From Punica granatum (lineage: Eukaryota; Streptophyta; Magnoliopsida; Myrtales; Lythraceae), in assembly GCF_007655135.1 (NCBI RefSeq), contig NC_045127.1, forward strand, positions 27,012,199-27,076,198: DNA of 64,000 nucleotides, written 5' to 3'. Below the pieces are notes generated by a model that ran no database searches, was not told the origin of the DNA, and was given only the letters and a program-made list of their open reading frames with translations. Shown here one piece after another: positions 13,237 through 27,700 of the stretch (its first letter is position 1; each line of letters opens with the position of its first letter). Both the position numbers and the translations under genes were made by a program.

Positions 13237-16200
13237 TTAGCAGACCGGGCAAGGTTGCAAGAGGCACGAGCGAGGTGTCTCGGCGAACTTGCAGTGCAGG
13301 AAAGTAAGCTCGCACGGGTTAGCAGACCGGCAAGGTTGCATGAGGCAAGAGCGAGTTGGCTCGGCGAACTTGCACTGCAGGAAAGTAATCTCGCACGGGT
13401 TAGCAGACCCGGCAAGGTTGCAAGAGGCACGAGCGAGGTGGCTCGGAGAACTTGCGGTGCAGGAAAGTAAGCTCGCACGGGTTAGCAGACCCGGCAAGGT
13501 TGCAAGAGGCACGAGCGAAGTCGCTCGGCGAACCGCGGTGCAAGAAATTAAACTCACACGGGTTAGCAGACCAGCAATGTTGCAAGAGGCTCGAGCGAGG
13601 TGACTCGGCGAACATGCGGTGGAAGAAATAAAACTAGCACTGGTTAGCAAACCCAGCAAGGTTGAAAGAGGCCATAGCGAGGTGTCTCGGCGCACTTGCG
13701 GTGGATGAAAGTTAACTCGTATGGGTTAGCAGACCCGGCAAAGTTGCAAGAGGCACGAGCGAAGTGGCCCGGCGAACATAAGGTGCAGGAAAGTAAGCTC
13801 GTAGGGGTAGCATACCCCGCAAGGTTGCAAGAGGCACGAGCGAGGTGGCTCAGCGAACTTGCGATGCAGGAACGTAAACTCGCACGGGTTAGCAAACCCG
13901 GCAAGATTGCAAGAGGCACGAGCGAGATGGCTAGGCGAACTTGCGATGCAAGAAAGTAAACTCGCACGGATTAGCAGACCCGGCAAGGTTGCAAGAGGCA
14001 TGAGGGAGGTGGCTCAGCGGACTTGCGGTGCATGAAAGTAAGTGCGCACGGGATTGCAGATCCGGCAAGGTTGCAAGAGGCATGAGGGAGGTGGCTCGGC
14101 GAACTTGCGATGCAAGAAAGTAAACTCGCACGGGTTAGCAGACCAGGCAAGGTTGCAAGAGGCACGAGCGAGGTGTCTCGGCGAACTTAAGGTGCAGGAA
14201 AGTAAACTCGCACGGGTGAGCAGACCCGGCAAGGTTGCAAGAAGCACGAGCGAGGTGGCTCGGCGAACTTGCGGTGCAGGAAAGTACGCTCCCACGGGTT
14301 AGCAGACCCAACAAAGTTTCAAGAGGAGAGCGAGGTGGCTCCGCGAACTTGCGATGCAGAAAAGTAAACTCGCACGGGTGATCAGACCCGGCAAGGTTGC
14401 AAGAGGCACGAGCGAGCAGGCTCGGCAAACTTGCGGTGCAGAAAAGTAAGGGCGCACGAGTTTGCAGATCCGGCAAGGTTGTAAGAGGCACGAGCGAGTT
14501 GGCTCGGCGAACTCGCGCAGCAGGAAAGTAATCTCGCACGGGTTAGCAGACCCGGCAAGGTTGCAAGAGACACGAGCAAGGTGGCTCGGCGAACGTGTGG
14601 TGTAGGAAAGTAAGCGTGCACTGGTTAGCACACCGGGCAAGGTTGCAAGAGGCACGAGCGAGGTGGCTCGGCGATCCTGCGGGGCAAGAAATTAAACTCG
14701 CACGGGTTAGCAGACCCAGCAAGGTTGAAAGAGGCCAGAGCGAGGTGGCTCGGCGAACTTGCGGTGGTGGAAAGTTAACTCGCACGGGTTAGCAGACCGG
14801 GCAAGGTTGCAAGAGGCACGAGCGAGGTGTCTCGGCGAACTTGCAGTGCAGGGAAAGTAAGCTCCACGGGTTAGCAGACCCGGCAAGGTTGCATGAGGCA
14901 AGAGCGAGTTGGCTCGGCGAACTTGCACTGCAGGAAAGTAATCTCGCACGGGTTAGCAGACCCGGCAAGGTTGCAAGAGGCACGAGCGAGGTGCTCAGAG
15001 AACTTGCAGTGAGGAAAGTAAGCTCGCACGGGTTAGCAGACCCGGCAAGGTTGCAAGAGGCACGAGCGAAGTCGCTCGGCGAACCCGCGGTGCAAGAAAT
15101 TAAACTCACACGGGTTAGCAGACCCAGCAATGTTGCAAGAGGCTCGAGCGAGGTGACTCGGCGAACATGCGGTGGAAGAAATAAAACTAGCACTGGTTAG
15201 CAAACCCAGCAAGGTTGAAAGAGGCCATAGCGAGGTGTCTCGGCGCACTTGCGGTGGATGAAAGTTAACTCGTATGGGTTAGCAGACCCGGCAAAGTTGC
15301 AAGAGGCACGAGCGAAGTGGCCGGCGAACATAAGGTGCAGGAAAGTAAGCTCGTAGGGGTTAGCATACCCCGCAAGGTTGCAAGAGGCACGAGCGAGGTG
15401 GCTCAGCGAACTTGCGATGCAGGAACGTAAACTCGCACGGGTTAGCAAACCCGGCAAGATTGCAAGAGGCACGAGCGAGATGGCTAGGCGAACTTGCGAT
15501 GCAAGAAAGTAAACTCGCACGGATTAGCAGACCCGGCAAGGTTGCAAGAGGCATGAGGGAGGTGGCTCAGCGGACTTGCGGTGCATGAAAGTAAGCGCGC
15601 ACGGGATTGCAGATCCGGCAAGGTTGCAAGAGGCATGAGGGAGGTGGCTCGGCGAACTTGCGATGCAAGAAAGTAAACTCGCACGGGTTAGCAGACCGGC
15701 AAGGTTGCAAGAGGCACGAGCGAGGTGTCTCGGCGAACTTAAGGTGCAGGAAAGTAAACTCGCACGGGTGAGCAGACCCGGCAAGGTTGCAAGAAGCACG
15801 AGCGAGGTGGCTCGGCGAACTTGCGGTGCAGGAAAGTACGCTCCCACGGGTTAGCAGACCCAACAAAGTTTCAAGAGGAGAGCGAGGTGGCTCCGCGAAC
15901 TTGCGATGCAGAAAAGTAAACTCGCACGGGTGATCAGACCGGCAAGGTTGCAAGAGGCACGAGCGAGCAGGCTCGGCAAACTTGCGGTGCAGAAAAGTAA
16001 GGGCGCACGAGTTTGCAGATCCGGCAAGGTTGTAAGAGGCACGAGCGAGTTGGCTCGGCGAACTCGCGCAGCAGGAAAGTAATCTCGCACGGGTTAGCAG
16101 ACCCGGCAAGGTTGCAAGAGACACGAGCAAGGTGGCTCGGCGAACGTGTGGTGTAGAAAGTAAGCGTGCACTGGTTAGCACACCGGGCAAGGTTGCAAGA

Positions 16201-17880
16201 GGCACGAGCGAGGTGGCTCGGCGATCCTGCGGGGCAAGAAATTAAACTCGCACGGGTTAGCAGACCCAGCAAGGTTGAAAGAGGCCAGAGCGAGGTGGCT
16301 CGGCGAACTTGCGGTGGTGGAAAGTTAACTCGCACGGGTTAGCAGACCGGGCAAGGTTGCAAGAGGCACGAGCGAGGTGTCTCGGCGAACTTGCAGTGCA
16401 GGAAAGTAAGGTCGCACGGGTTAGCAGACCCGGCAAGGTTGCATGAGGCAAGAGCGAGTTGGCTCGGCGAACTTGCACTGCAGGAAAGTAATCTCGCACG
16501 GGTTAGCAGACCCGGCAAGGTTGCAAGAGGCACGAGCGAGGTGGCTCAGAGAACTTGCGGTGCAGGAAAGTAAGCTCGCACGGGTTAGCAGACCCGGCAA
16601 GGTTGCAAGAGGCACGAGCGAAGTCGCTCGGCGAACCCGCGGTGCAAGAAATTAAACTCACACGGGTTAGCAGACCCAGCAATGTTGCAAGAGGCTCGAG
16701 CGAGGTGACTCGGCGAACATGCGGTGGAAAGAAATAAAACTAGCACTGGTTAGCAAACCCAGCAAGGTTGAAAGAGGCCATAGCGAGGTGTCTCGGCGCA
16801 CTTGCGGTGGATGAAAGTTAACTCGTATGGGTTAGCAGACCCGGCAAAGTTGCAAGAGGCACGAGCGAAGTGGCCCGGCGAACATAAGGTGCAGGAAAGT
16901 AAGCTCGTAGGGGTTAGCATACCCCGCAAGGTTGCAAGAGGCACGAGCGAGGTGGCTCAGCGAACTTGCGATGCAGGAACGTAAACTCGCACGGGTTAGC
17001 AAACCCGGCAAGATTGCAAGAGGCACGAGCGAGATGGCTAGGCGAACTTGCGATGCAAGAAAGTAAACTCGCACGGATTAGCAGACCCGGCAAGGTTGCA
17101 AGAGGCATGAGGGAGGTGGCTCAGCGGACTTGCGGTGCATGAAAGTAAGCGCGCACGGGATTGCAGATCCGGCAAGGTTGCAAGAGGCATGAGGGAGGTG
17201 GCTCGGCGAACTTGCGATGCAAGAAAGTAAACTCGCACGGGTTAGCAGACCCGGCAAGGTTGCAAGAGGCACGAACGAGGTGGCTCGGCGAACTTAAGGT
17301 GCAGGAAAGTAAACTCGCACGGGTGAGCAGACCCGGCAAGGTTGCAAGAAGCACGAGCGAGGTGGCTCGGCGAACTTGCGGTGCAGGAAAGTAAGCTCGC
17401 ACGGGTTAGCAGACCCAACAAAGTTGCAAGAGGAGAGCGAGGTGGCTCCGCGAACTTGCGATGCAGAAAAGTAAACTCGCACGGGTGAGCAGACCCGGCA
17501 AGGTTGCAAGAGGCACGAGCGAGCAGGCTCGGCGAACTTGCGTTGCAGGAAAGTAAGCGCGCACGGGTTTGCAGATCCGGCAAGGTTGCAAGAGGCACGA
17601 GCGAGGTGGCTCGGCGAACTTGCGGTGCAGGAAAGTAAGCTCGCACGGGTTAGCAGACCCGGCAAGGTTGCAAGAGACACGAGCAAGGTGGCTCGGCGAA
17701 CGTGTGGTGTAGGAAAGTAAGCGTGCACTGGTTAGCACACCGGGCAAGGTTGCAAGAGGCACGAGCGAGGTGGCTCGGCGATCCTGCGGGGCAAGAAATT
17801 AAACTCGCACGGGTTAGCAGACCCAGCAAGGTTGAAAGAGGCCAGAGCGAGGTGGCTCGGCGAACTTGCGGTGGAGGAAG
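13237..17880. repeat. Three tandem copies of a 1552-bp higher-order unit of the 82-bp array
   Basis: Variant monomers repeat at 1552-1554 bp spacing, about 19 monomers. Anchors are 13644, 15197 and 16750 (the blocks with gtggatgaaagttaactcg) and 14299 and 15851. The third copy runs to about 17880, after which the order returns to the type seen at 7920-9265. Copies differ mainly by single-base indels. Confidence 0.88.
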
Positions 17881-20800
17881 TTAACTCGCACGGGTTAGCA
17901 GACTCGGCAACGTTGAAAGAGGCACGAGCGAGGTGGCACGGCGAATTTAAGGTGCAGGAAAGTAAGCTCGCACGGGTTAGCATACTCGGCAAGGTTGCAA
18001 GAGGCACGAGAGAGGTGGCTCGGCGAAATTGCGTTGCAGGAAAGTAAACTTGCACAGGTTAGCAAACCCGGCAAGATTGCAAGAGGCACGAGCGAGATGG
18101 CTAGGCGAAATTGCGATGCAAGAAAGTAAGCTCGCACGGGTTAGCAGACCCGGCAAGGTTGCAAGAGGCACGAGCGTGGTGGCTCGGCGAACTTGCGGTG
18201 CAGGAAAGTAAGCTCGCACGGGCTAGCAGACCCTGCAAGGTTGCAAGAGGCACGAGCGAGTTGGCTCGGCGAACTTGCGCTACAAGAAAGTAATCTCGCA
18301 CGGGTTAGCAGACCCGGTAAGGTTGCAAGGGGAACGAGCGAGGTGTCTCGGCGAACTTGCGGTGCAGGAAAGTAAGCTTGCACGGGTTAGCACACCGGGC
18401 AAGCTTGCAACAAGCACGAGCGAGGTGGCTCGGCGAACCTGCGGTGCAAGAAATTAAACTCGCATGGGTTAGCAGACCCAGCAATGTTGAATTAGGCACT
18501 AGCGAGGTGGCTCGGCGAACATGCGGTGAAAGAAACAAAACTCGCACGGGTTAGCAAACCCAGCAAGGTTGAAAGAGGCTAGAGCGAGCTGGCTAGGCGA
18601 ACTTGCGGTGCAGGAAAGTAAGCGCGCACGGGTTTGCAGATCCGGCAAGGTTGCAAGAGGCTTGAGGGAGGTGGCTCAGCGAACATGCGTTGCAAGAAAG
18701 TAAACTCGCAAGGGTTAGCAGACCCGGCAAGGTTGCAAGTGGCACGAGCGTGGTGGCTCGGCGAACTTGCGGTGCAGGAAAGTAAGCTCGCACGGGTTTG
18801 CAGACTCGGCAAGGTTGCAAGAGGCACGAGCAAGTTGGCTCGGCGAACTTGCGGTGCAGGAAAGTAAGCTTGCACGGGTTAGCACACGAGCATGGTTGCA
18901 AGAGGCACGAGCAAGGTGGCCCGGCGAACCTGCGGTGCAAGAATTTAAACTCGCACGGGTTAGCAGACCCAGGAATGTTGCAAGAGGCACGAGCGTGGTG
19001 GCTCGGCAAACATGCGGTGGAAGAAATTAAACTCGCACGGGTTAGCAAACCCAGCAAGGTTGAAAGAGGCCAAAGCGAGGTGGCTCGGCGAACTTGCGGT
19101 GGTGGAAAGTTAACTCGCACGGGTTAGCAGACCGGGCAAGGTTGCAAGAGGCACGAGCGAGGTGTCTCGGCGAACTTGCAGTGCAGGAAAGTAAGCCTGC
19201 AAGGGTTAGTACACTGGGCAAGGTTGCAAGAGGCACGAGTGAGCAGGCTCGGCGAACGTGCGGGGCAAGAAATTAAACTCGCACAGGTTAGCAGACCGAG
19301 CAATTTTGCAAGAGGCACGAGCGAGGTGGCACGGCGAACATGCGGTGGAAGAAATAAATTTCGCACGGGTTAGCAAACCCAGCAAGGTTCAAAGAGGCCA
19401 GAGCGAGGTGGCTCGGCGAACTTGCGGTGCAGGAAAGTTATCTCGCACGGGTTAGTAGACCCGGCAAAGTTGCAAGGGGCACGAGCGAGTTGGCTCGGCG
19501 AACTTAAGGGGCAGGAAAGTAAGCTCGCACGGGTTAGCATACCCGGCAAGGTTACAAGAGGCACGAGCAAGGTGGCTCAGCGAACCTGCGATGCAGGAAA
19601 GTAAACTCGCACGGGTTTGCAAACCCAGCACGATTGCAAGAGGTACGGGGGAGATGGCTAGGCGAACTTGCAATGCAGGAAAGTAAACTCGCACGGATAA
19701 GCAAACCCGGCGAGGTTGTAGGAGGCACGAGGGAGGTGGCTCAGAGAACTTGCGGTGCTGGAAAGCAAGCTCGCACGGGTTTGTAGATCCGGCAAGGTTA
19801 CAAGAGGCATGAGGGAGGTGGCTCGGCGAACTTGCGCTACAGGAAAGTAAGCTTGCACGGGTTAGCCCACCGAGCATGGTTGCAAGAGGCACGAGCAAGG
19901 TGGCCCGGCGAACCTGCGGACCAAGAATTTAAACTCGCACGGGTTAGCAGACCCAGGAATGTTGCAAGAGGCACGAGCGAGGTGGCTCGGCGAACATGCG
20001 GTGGAAGAAATAAAACTCACACGGGTTAGTAAACCCAGCAAGGTTGAAAGAGGCCAGAGTGAGGTGGATCGGCGAACTTGCGGTGGGGGAAAGTAAGCGC
20101 GCCCGGGTTTGCAGATCCGGCAAGGTTGCAAAAGGCAGGAGGGAGGTGGCTCGGCGAACTTGCGTTGCAAGAAAGTAAACTCGCCCGGGTTAGAAGACCC
20201 CGCAAGGTTGCAAGAGTCACGAGCGAGGTGGCACGGCGAACTTGCGGTGCGGGAAAGTAAGCTCGCACGGGTTAGCAGACCCAGCAATGTTGCAAGAGGC
20301 ACGAGCGAGGTGGCTCAGCGAACTTGCGGTGCCGGAAAGTAAGCTCGCACGGGTTAGCATACCCGGCAAGGTTGCAAGGGGCACGAGCAAGGTCGCTCAG
20401 CGAACTTGCGATGGATGAAAGTAAACTCGCACGGGTTTGCAAACCCGGCCAGATTGCAAGAGGCACGAGGGAGATGGCTAGGCGAACTTGCAATGCAAGA
20501 AAGTAAACTCGCACGGATAAGCAGAGCCGGCAAGGTTGTAGGAGGCACGAGGGAGGTGGCTCAGCGAACTTGCAGTGCAAGAATGTAAGCGCGCACGGGT
20601 TTGCAGATCCGGCAAGGTTGCAAGAGGCACGAGGGAGGTGGCTCGTCGAACCTGCGGTACAAGAAATCAAACTCGCACGGGTTAGCAGACCAGGCAAGGT
20701 TGCAAGAGGCACGAGCGAGGTGGCTCGGCGAACCTGCGGTGCAGGAAAGTAACCTCGCACGGGTTAGCAGACCCGGCAAGGTTGCAAGAGGCACGAGCGA

Positions 20801-23800
20801 GTTGGCTCAGCGAACTTGCGCTGCAGGAAAGTGATCTCGCACGGGTTAGCAGACCCGGCAAGGTTGCAAGAGGCACCAGCGAGGTGGCTCGGCGAACTTG
20901 CGGTGCAGGACAGTAAGCTTGCACGGGTTAGCACACCGGGGAAGCTCTCAAGAGGCACGAGCGAGGTGGCTCGATGAACCTGCGGTGCAAGAAATTAAAC
21001 TCGCATGGGTTAGCAGACCCAGCAATGTTCCAAGAGGCACGAGCTAGGTGGCTCGGCGAACATGCGGTGGAGGAAATTAAACTCGCACGGGTTAGCAAAC
21101 CCAGCAAGGTTGAAAGAGGCCAAAGCGAGGTGGCTCGGCGAACTTGCGGTGGAGGAAAGTTAACTCGGACGGGTTAGCAGACCCGGCACGGTTGAAAGAG
21201 GCACGAGCGAGGTGTCTCGGCAAACTTGCGGTGCAGGAAAGTAAGCCTGCACGGGTTAGTACACCGGGCAAGGTTGCAAGAGGCACGAGTGAGGTGGCAC
21301 GGCGAACATGCGGTGGAAGAAATAAATCTCCCACGGGTTAGCAAACCCAGCAAGGGTGAAAGAGGCCAGAGCGAGGTGGCTCGGCGAACTTGCGGTGCAG
21401 GAAAGTTATCTCGCACGGGTTAGTAGACCCGGCAAAGTTGCAAGAGGCACGAGCGAGTTGGTTCGGCGAACTTAAGGTGCGGGAAAGTAAGCTCGCACGG
21501 GATAGCATACCCGGCAAGGTTGCAAGAGGCACGAGCAAGGTGGCTCAGCGAACCTACGATGCAGGAAAGTAAGCTCGCACGGATAAGCAGACCCGGCAAG
21601 GTTGTAGGAGGCACGAGGGAGGTGGCTCAGAGAACTTGCGGTGCAGGAAAGTAAGCGCGCACGGGTTTGTACATCCGGCAAGGTTGCAAGAGGCATGAGG
21701 GAGGTGGCTCGGCGAACTTGCGTTGCAAGAAAGTAAACTCGCACGGGTTAGCAGACCCGGCAACGTTGCAAGAGGCACGAGCGAGGTGGCTCGGCGAACT
21801 TGCGGTGCAGGAAAGTAAGCTCCCACGGGCTAGCAGACCCTGCAAGGTTGCAAGAGGCACGAGCGAGTTGGCTCGGCGAAGTTGCGCTACAAGAAAGTAA
21901 TCTCGCACGGGTTAGCAGACCCGGCAAGGTTGCAAGAGGCACGAGCGAGGTGGCTCGGCAAACTTGCGGTGCAGGAAAGTAAGCTTGCACGGGTTAGCAC
22001 ACCGGGCAAGCTTGCAAGAGGCACGAGCGAGGTGGCTCGGTGAACCTGCGGTTCAAGAAATTAAACTCGCATGGGTTAGCAGACCCAGCAATGTTGCAAT
22101 AGGCACTAGCGAGGTGGCTCGGCGAACATGCGGTGAAAGAAATAAAACTCACGGGTTAGCAAACCCAGCAAGGTTGAAAGAGGCTAGAGTGAGGTGGATC
22201 GGCGAACTTGCGGTGGGGGATAGTAAGCGCGCATGGGTTTGCAGATCCGGCAAGGTTGCAAGAGGCAGGAGGGAGGTGGCTCGGCGAACTTGCGTTGCAA
22301 GAAAGTAAACTCGCCCGGGTTAGAAGACCCGGCATGGTTGCAAGAGGCACGAGCGAGGTGGCACGGCGAACTTGCGGTGCAGGAAACTAAGCTCGCACGG
22401 GTTAGCAGACCCAGCAATGTTGCAAGAGGCACGAGCGAGGTGGCTCGGCGAACATGCGGTGGAAGAAATGAAACTCACACGGGTTAGCAAACCCAACAAG
22501 GTTGAAGGAGGCCGGGGCGAGGTGGCTCGGCGAACTTACGGTGCCGGAAAGTAAGCTCGCACGGGTTAGCATACCCGGCAAGGTTGCAAGAGGCACGAGC
22601 AAGGTGGCTAAGTGAACTTGCTATGGAGGAAAGTAAACTCGCACGGGTTTGCAAACCCGGCAAGATTGCAAGAGGCACGAGGGAGATGACTAGACGAAAT
22701 TGCAATGCAAGAAAGTAAACTCGCACGGATAAGCAGAGCCGGCAAGGTTGTTGGAGGCACGCGGGAGGTGTCTCAGCGAACTTGCGGTGCAAGAAAGTAA
22801 GCGCGCAAGGGGTTTGCAGATCCGGTAAGGTTGCAAGAGGCACGAGGGAGGTGGCTCGTCGAACCTGCGGTACAAGAAATTAAACTCGCACGGGTTAGCA
22901 GACCCGGCAAGGTTGCAAGAGGCACGAGCGAGCTGGCTCGGCGAACTTGCGGTGCAGGAAAGTAACCTCGCACGGGTTAGCAGACACGGCAAGGTTGCAA
23001 GAGGCACGAGCGAGTTGGCTCGGCGAACTTGCACTGCAGGAAAGTGATCTCGCACGGGTTAGCAGACCCGGCAAGGTTGCAAGAGGCACGAGCGAGGTGG
23101 CTCGGCAAACTTGCGGTGCAGGAATGTAAGCTTGCACGGGTCAGCACACCGGGGAAGCTTGCAAGAGGCACGAGCAAGGTGGCTCGACGAACCAACGGTG
23201 CAAGAAATTAAACTCGCATGGGTTAGCAGATCCAGCAATGTTCCAAGAGGCACGAGCGAGGTGGCTCGGCGAACATGCGGTGGAAGAAATTAAACTCGCA
23301 CGGGTTAGCAAACCCAGCAAGGTTGAAAGAGGCCAAAGCGAGGTGGCTCGGCGAACTTGCGGTGGAGGAAAGTTAACTCGCACGGGTTAGCAGACCCGGC
23401 AAAGTTGCAAGTGGCACGAGCGAAGTGGGTCGGCGAACTTAAGGTGCAGGAAAGCAAGCTCGAACAAGTTAGCATACCCGGCAAGGTTGCAAGAGGCACG
23501 AGCGAGGTGGCTCAGCGAACTTGCGATGCAGGAAAGTAAACTCGCACGGGATAGCAAACCCGGCAAGATTGAAAGAGGCACGAGCGAGATGGCTAGGCGA
23601 ACTTGCTATGCAAGAAAGTAAACTCCCACGGATTTGAAGACCCGGCAAGGTTGTAAGAGTCACGAGGGAGGTGGCTCAGCGAACTTGCGGTGCAGGATAG
23701 TAAGCGCGCACGGGTTTGCAGATCCGGCAAGGTTGCAAGAGGCTAGAGGGAGGTGGCTTGGCGAACTTGCGTTGCAAGAAAGTAAAGTCGCCCGGGTTAG

Positions 23801-25240
23801 CAGACCCGGCATGGTTGCAAGAGGCAAGAGCTAGTTGGCTCGGCGAATTTGCGCTACAGGAAAGTTAGTTTGCATGGGTTAGCACACCGAGCATGGTTGC
23901 AAGAGGCACGAGCGAGGTGGCTCAGCGAACTTGCGGTGCAGGAAAGTATGCTTGCACGGGTTAGCACACCGGGCAAGGTTGCAAGAGGTACGGGCGAGGT
24001 GGCTCGGCGAACTTGCGGTGCCGGAAAGTAAGCGTGCACGGGTTGGCACACCGGGCAAGGTTGCAAGAGGCACGAGCGACGTGGCTCGGCGAACCTACGG
24101 TGCAAGAAATTAAACTCGCATGGGTTAGCAGACCCAGCAATGTTCCAATAGGCACGAGCGAGATGGCTCGGCGAACATGCGGTGAAAGAAATAAAACTAG
24201 CGCGGGTTAGCAAACCCAGCAAGGTTGAAAGAGGCCAGAGCGAGTTGGCTCGGCGAACTTGCGGTGCAGGAAAGTAAGCGCGCACGGGTTTGCAGATCCG
24301 GCAAGGTTGCAAGAGGCATGAGGGAGGTGGCTCAGCGAACTTGCGTTGCAAGAAAGTAAACTCGCACGGGTTAGCAGACCCGGCAAGGTTGCAAGAGGCA
24401 CGAGCGTGGTGGCTCGGCGAACTTGCGGTGCAGGAAAGTAAGCTCGCACGAGTTAGCAGACTCGGCAAGGTTGCAAGAGGCACGAGCGAGGTGGCTCGGC
24501 GAACATGCAGTGGAAGAAATAAAACTCACGGGTTAGCAAACCCAGCAAGGTTGAAAGAGGCCAGAGTGAGGTGGATCGGCGAACTTGCTGTGGGGGATAG
24601 TAAGCGCGCACGGGTTTACAGATCCGGGAAGGTTGCAAGAGGTAGGAGGGAGGTGGCTCGGCGAACTTTCGTTGCAAGAAAGTAAACTCGCCCGGGTTAG
24701 AAGACCCGGCAAGGTTGCAAGAGGCACGAGCGAGGTGGCACGGCGAACTTGCGGTGCAGGAAAGTAAGCTCGCACGGGTTAGCAGACCCAGCAATGTTGC
24801 AAGAGGCACGAGCGAGGTGGCTCGGCGAACATGCGGTGGAACAAACAAAACTCACACGGGTTAGCAAACCCGGCAAGGTTGAAGGAGGCCAGAGCGAGGT
24901 GGCCCGGCGACCTTGCGGGGCCGAAAAGTAAGCTCGCACGGGTTAGCATACCCGGCAAGGTTGCAAGAGGCACGAGCAATGTGGCTCAGCGAACTTGCGA
25001 TGGAGGAAAGTAAACTCGCACGGGTTAGCAATCCCGGCAAGATTGCAAAAGGCACGAGCGAGATGGCTAGGCGAACTTGCGATGCAAGAAAGTAAACTCG
25101 CACGGATTAGCAGACCCGGCAAGGTTGCAAGAGGCACGGGGGAGGTGGCTCAGCGAACTTGCGGTGCAGGAAAGTAATCTCGCACGGATTAGCAGACCCG
25201 GCAAGGTTGCAAGAGGCACGAGCGAGGTGGCTCGGCGAAC

Positions 25241-27700
25241 TTAATTTGCAGGAAAGTAAACTCGCAAGGGTGAGCAGACCCGGCAAGGTTGCAAGAGGCA
25301 CAAGCGAGGTGGCTCGGCGAACTTGCGATGCAAGAGAGTAAGCTCGCATGGGTTAGCAGACCCTACAAATTTACAAGAGGAGAGCGAGGTGGCTCCGCGA
25401 ACTTGCGATGCAGAAAAGTAAACTCGCCCGGGTGACAAGACCCGGCAGGGTTGCAAGAGGCACGAGCGAGCAGGCTCGGCAAACTTGCAATGCAAGAGAG
25501 TAAACTCGCACGGATAAGCAGAGCCGGCAAGGTTGTAGGAGGCACGAGGGAGGTGGCTCAGCGAACTTGCGGTGCAGGAAAGTAAGCGCGCACGGGTTTG
25601 CAGATCCGGCAAGGTTGCAAGAGGCATGAGGGAGGTGGTTCGGCGAACTTGCGTTGCAAGAAAGTAAACTCGCACGGGTTTGCAGACCCGGCAAGGTTGC
25701 AAGAGGCACGAGCGAGTTGGCTCGGCGAACATGCGCTGCAGGAAAGTGATCTCGCACGGGTTAGCAGACCCGGCAAGGTTGCAAGAGGCACGAGCGAGGT
25801 GGCTCGGCGAACTTGCGGTGCAGGAAAGTAAGCTTGCACGGGTTAGCACACCGGGGAAGCTCGCAAGAGGCACGAGCGAGGTGGCTCGACGAACCTGCGG
25901 TGCAAGAAATTAAACTCGCATGGGTTAGCAGAGCCAACAATGTTCCAAGAGGCACGGGCGAGGTGGCTCGGCGAACATGCGGTGGAAGAAATTAAACTCG
26001 CACGGGTTAGCAAACCCAGCAAGGTTGAAAGAGGCCAAAGCGAGGTGGCTCGGCGAACTTAATTTGCAGGAAATTAAACTCGCAAGGGTGAGCAGACCCG
26101 GCAAGGTTGCAAGAAGCACAAGCGAGGTGGGTCGGCGAACTTGCCATGCAAGAAAGTAAGCTCGCATGGGTTAACAGACCCTACAAAGTTACAAGAGGAG
26201 AGCGAGGTGTCTCCGCGAACTTGCGATGCAGAAAAGTAAACTCTCCCGGGTGACAAGACCCAGCAGGGTTGCAAGAGGCACAAGCGAGCAGGCTCGGCAA
26301 ACTTGCAATGCAAGAGAGTAAACTCGCACGGATAAGCAGAGCCGGCAAGGTTGTAGGAGGCACGAGGGAGGTGGCTCAGCGAACTTGCGGTGCAGGAAAG
26401 TAAGCACGCACGGGTTTACAGATCTGGCAAGGTTGCAAGAGGCATGAGGGAGGTGGTTTGGCGAACTTGCGTTGCAAGAAAGTAAACTCGCACGGGTTTG
26501 CAGACCCGGCAAGGTTGCAAGAGGCACGAGCGAGTTGGCTCGGCGAACATGCGCTGCAGGAAAGTGATCTCGCACGGGTTAGCAGACCCGGCAAGGTTGC
26601 AAGAGGCACGGGCGAGGTGGCTCGGCGAACTTGCGGTGCAGGAAAGTAATCTTGCACGGATTAGCAGACCCGGCAAGGTTGCAAGAGGCACGGGGGAGGT
26701 GGCTCAGCGAACTTGCGGTGCAGGAAAGTAATCTCGCACGGGTTTGCAGACCCGGCAAGGTTGCTAGAGGCACGAGCGAGTTGGCTCGGCGAACATGCGC
26801 TGCAGGAAAGTGATCTCGCACGGGTTAGAAGACCCGGCAAGGTTGCAAGAGGCACGAGCGAGGTGGCTCGGCGAACTTGCGGTGTAGGAAAGTAAGCTTG
26901 CACGGGTTAGCACACCGGGGAAGCTTGCAAGAGGCACGAGCGAGGTGGCTCGACGAACCTGCGGTGCAAGAAATTAAACTCGCATGGGTTAGCAGACCTA
27001 GCAATGTTCCAAGAGGCACGAGCGAGGTGGCTTGGCGAACATGCGGTGGAAGAAATTAAACTCGCACGGGTTAGCAAACCCAGCAAAGTTGAAAGAGGCC
27101 AAAGCGAGGTGGCTCGGCGAACTTGCGGTGGAGGAAAGTTAACTCGCACGGGTTAGCAGACCCGGCAAAGTTGCAAGTGGCACGAGCGAAGTGGGTCGGC
27201 GAACGAGCGAGGTTAAGCGAACTTGCGATGCAGGAAAGTAAACACGCACGGGTTAGCAAACCCAGCAAGGTTGAAAGAGGCCAAAGCGAGGTGGCTCGGC
27301 GAACTTAATTTGCAGGAAATTAAACTCGCAAGGGTGAGCAGACCCGGCAAGGTTGCAAGAAGCACAAGCTAGGTGGCTCGGCGAACTTGCGATGCAAGAA
27401 AGTAAGCTCGCATGGGTTAGCAGACCCTACAAAGTTACAAGAGGAGAGCGAGGTGTCTCCGCGAACTTGCGATGCAGAAAAGTAAACTCGCCCGGGTGAC
27501 AAGACCCGGCAGGGTTGCAAGAAGCACGAGCAAGCAGGCTCGGTAAACTTGCAATGCAAGAGAGTAAACTCGCACGGATAAGCGGAGCCGGCAAGGTTGT
27601 AGGAGGCACGAGGGAGGTGGCTCAGCGAACTTGCGGTGCAGGAAAGTAAGCGCGCACGGGTTTTCAGATCCGGCAAGGTTGCAAGAGGCATGAGGGAGGT
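25241..27700. repeat. Local duplications in the 82-bp array, periods about 818 and 1246 bp
   Basis: A block at 25371-25839 recurs 818 bp downstream at 26189-26657, ten monomers. Part of it recurs again about 1246 bp further on at 27427-27700. Between about 19250 and 25240 monomers are more diverged and no long period stands out by eye, so that part of the array looks older. Confidence 0.75.
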
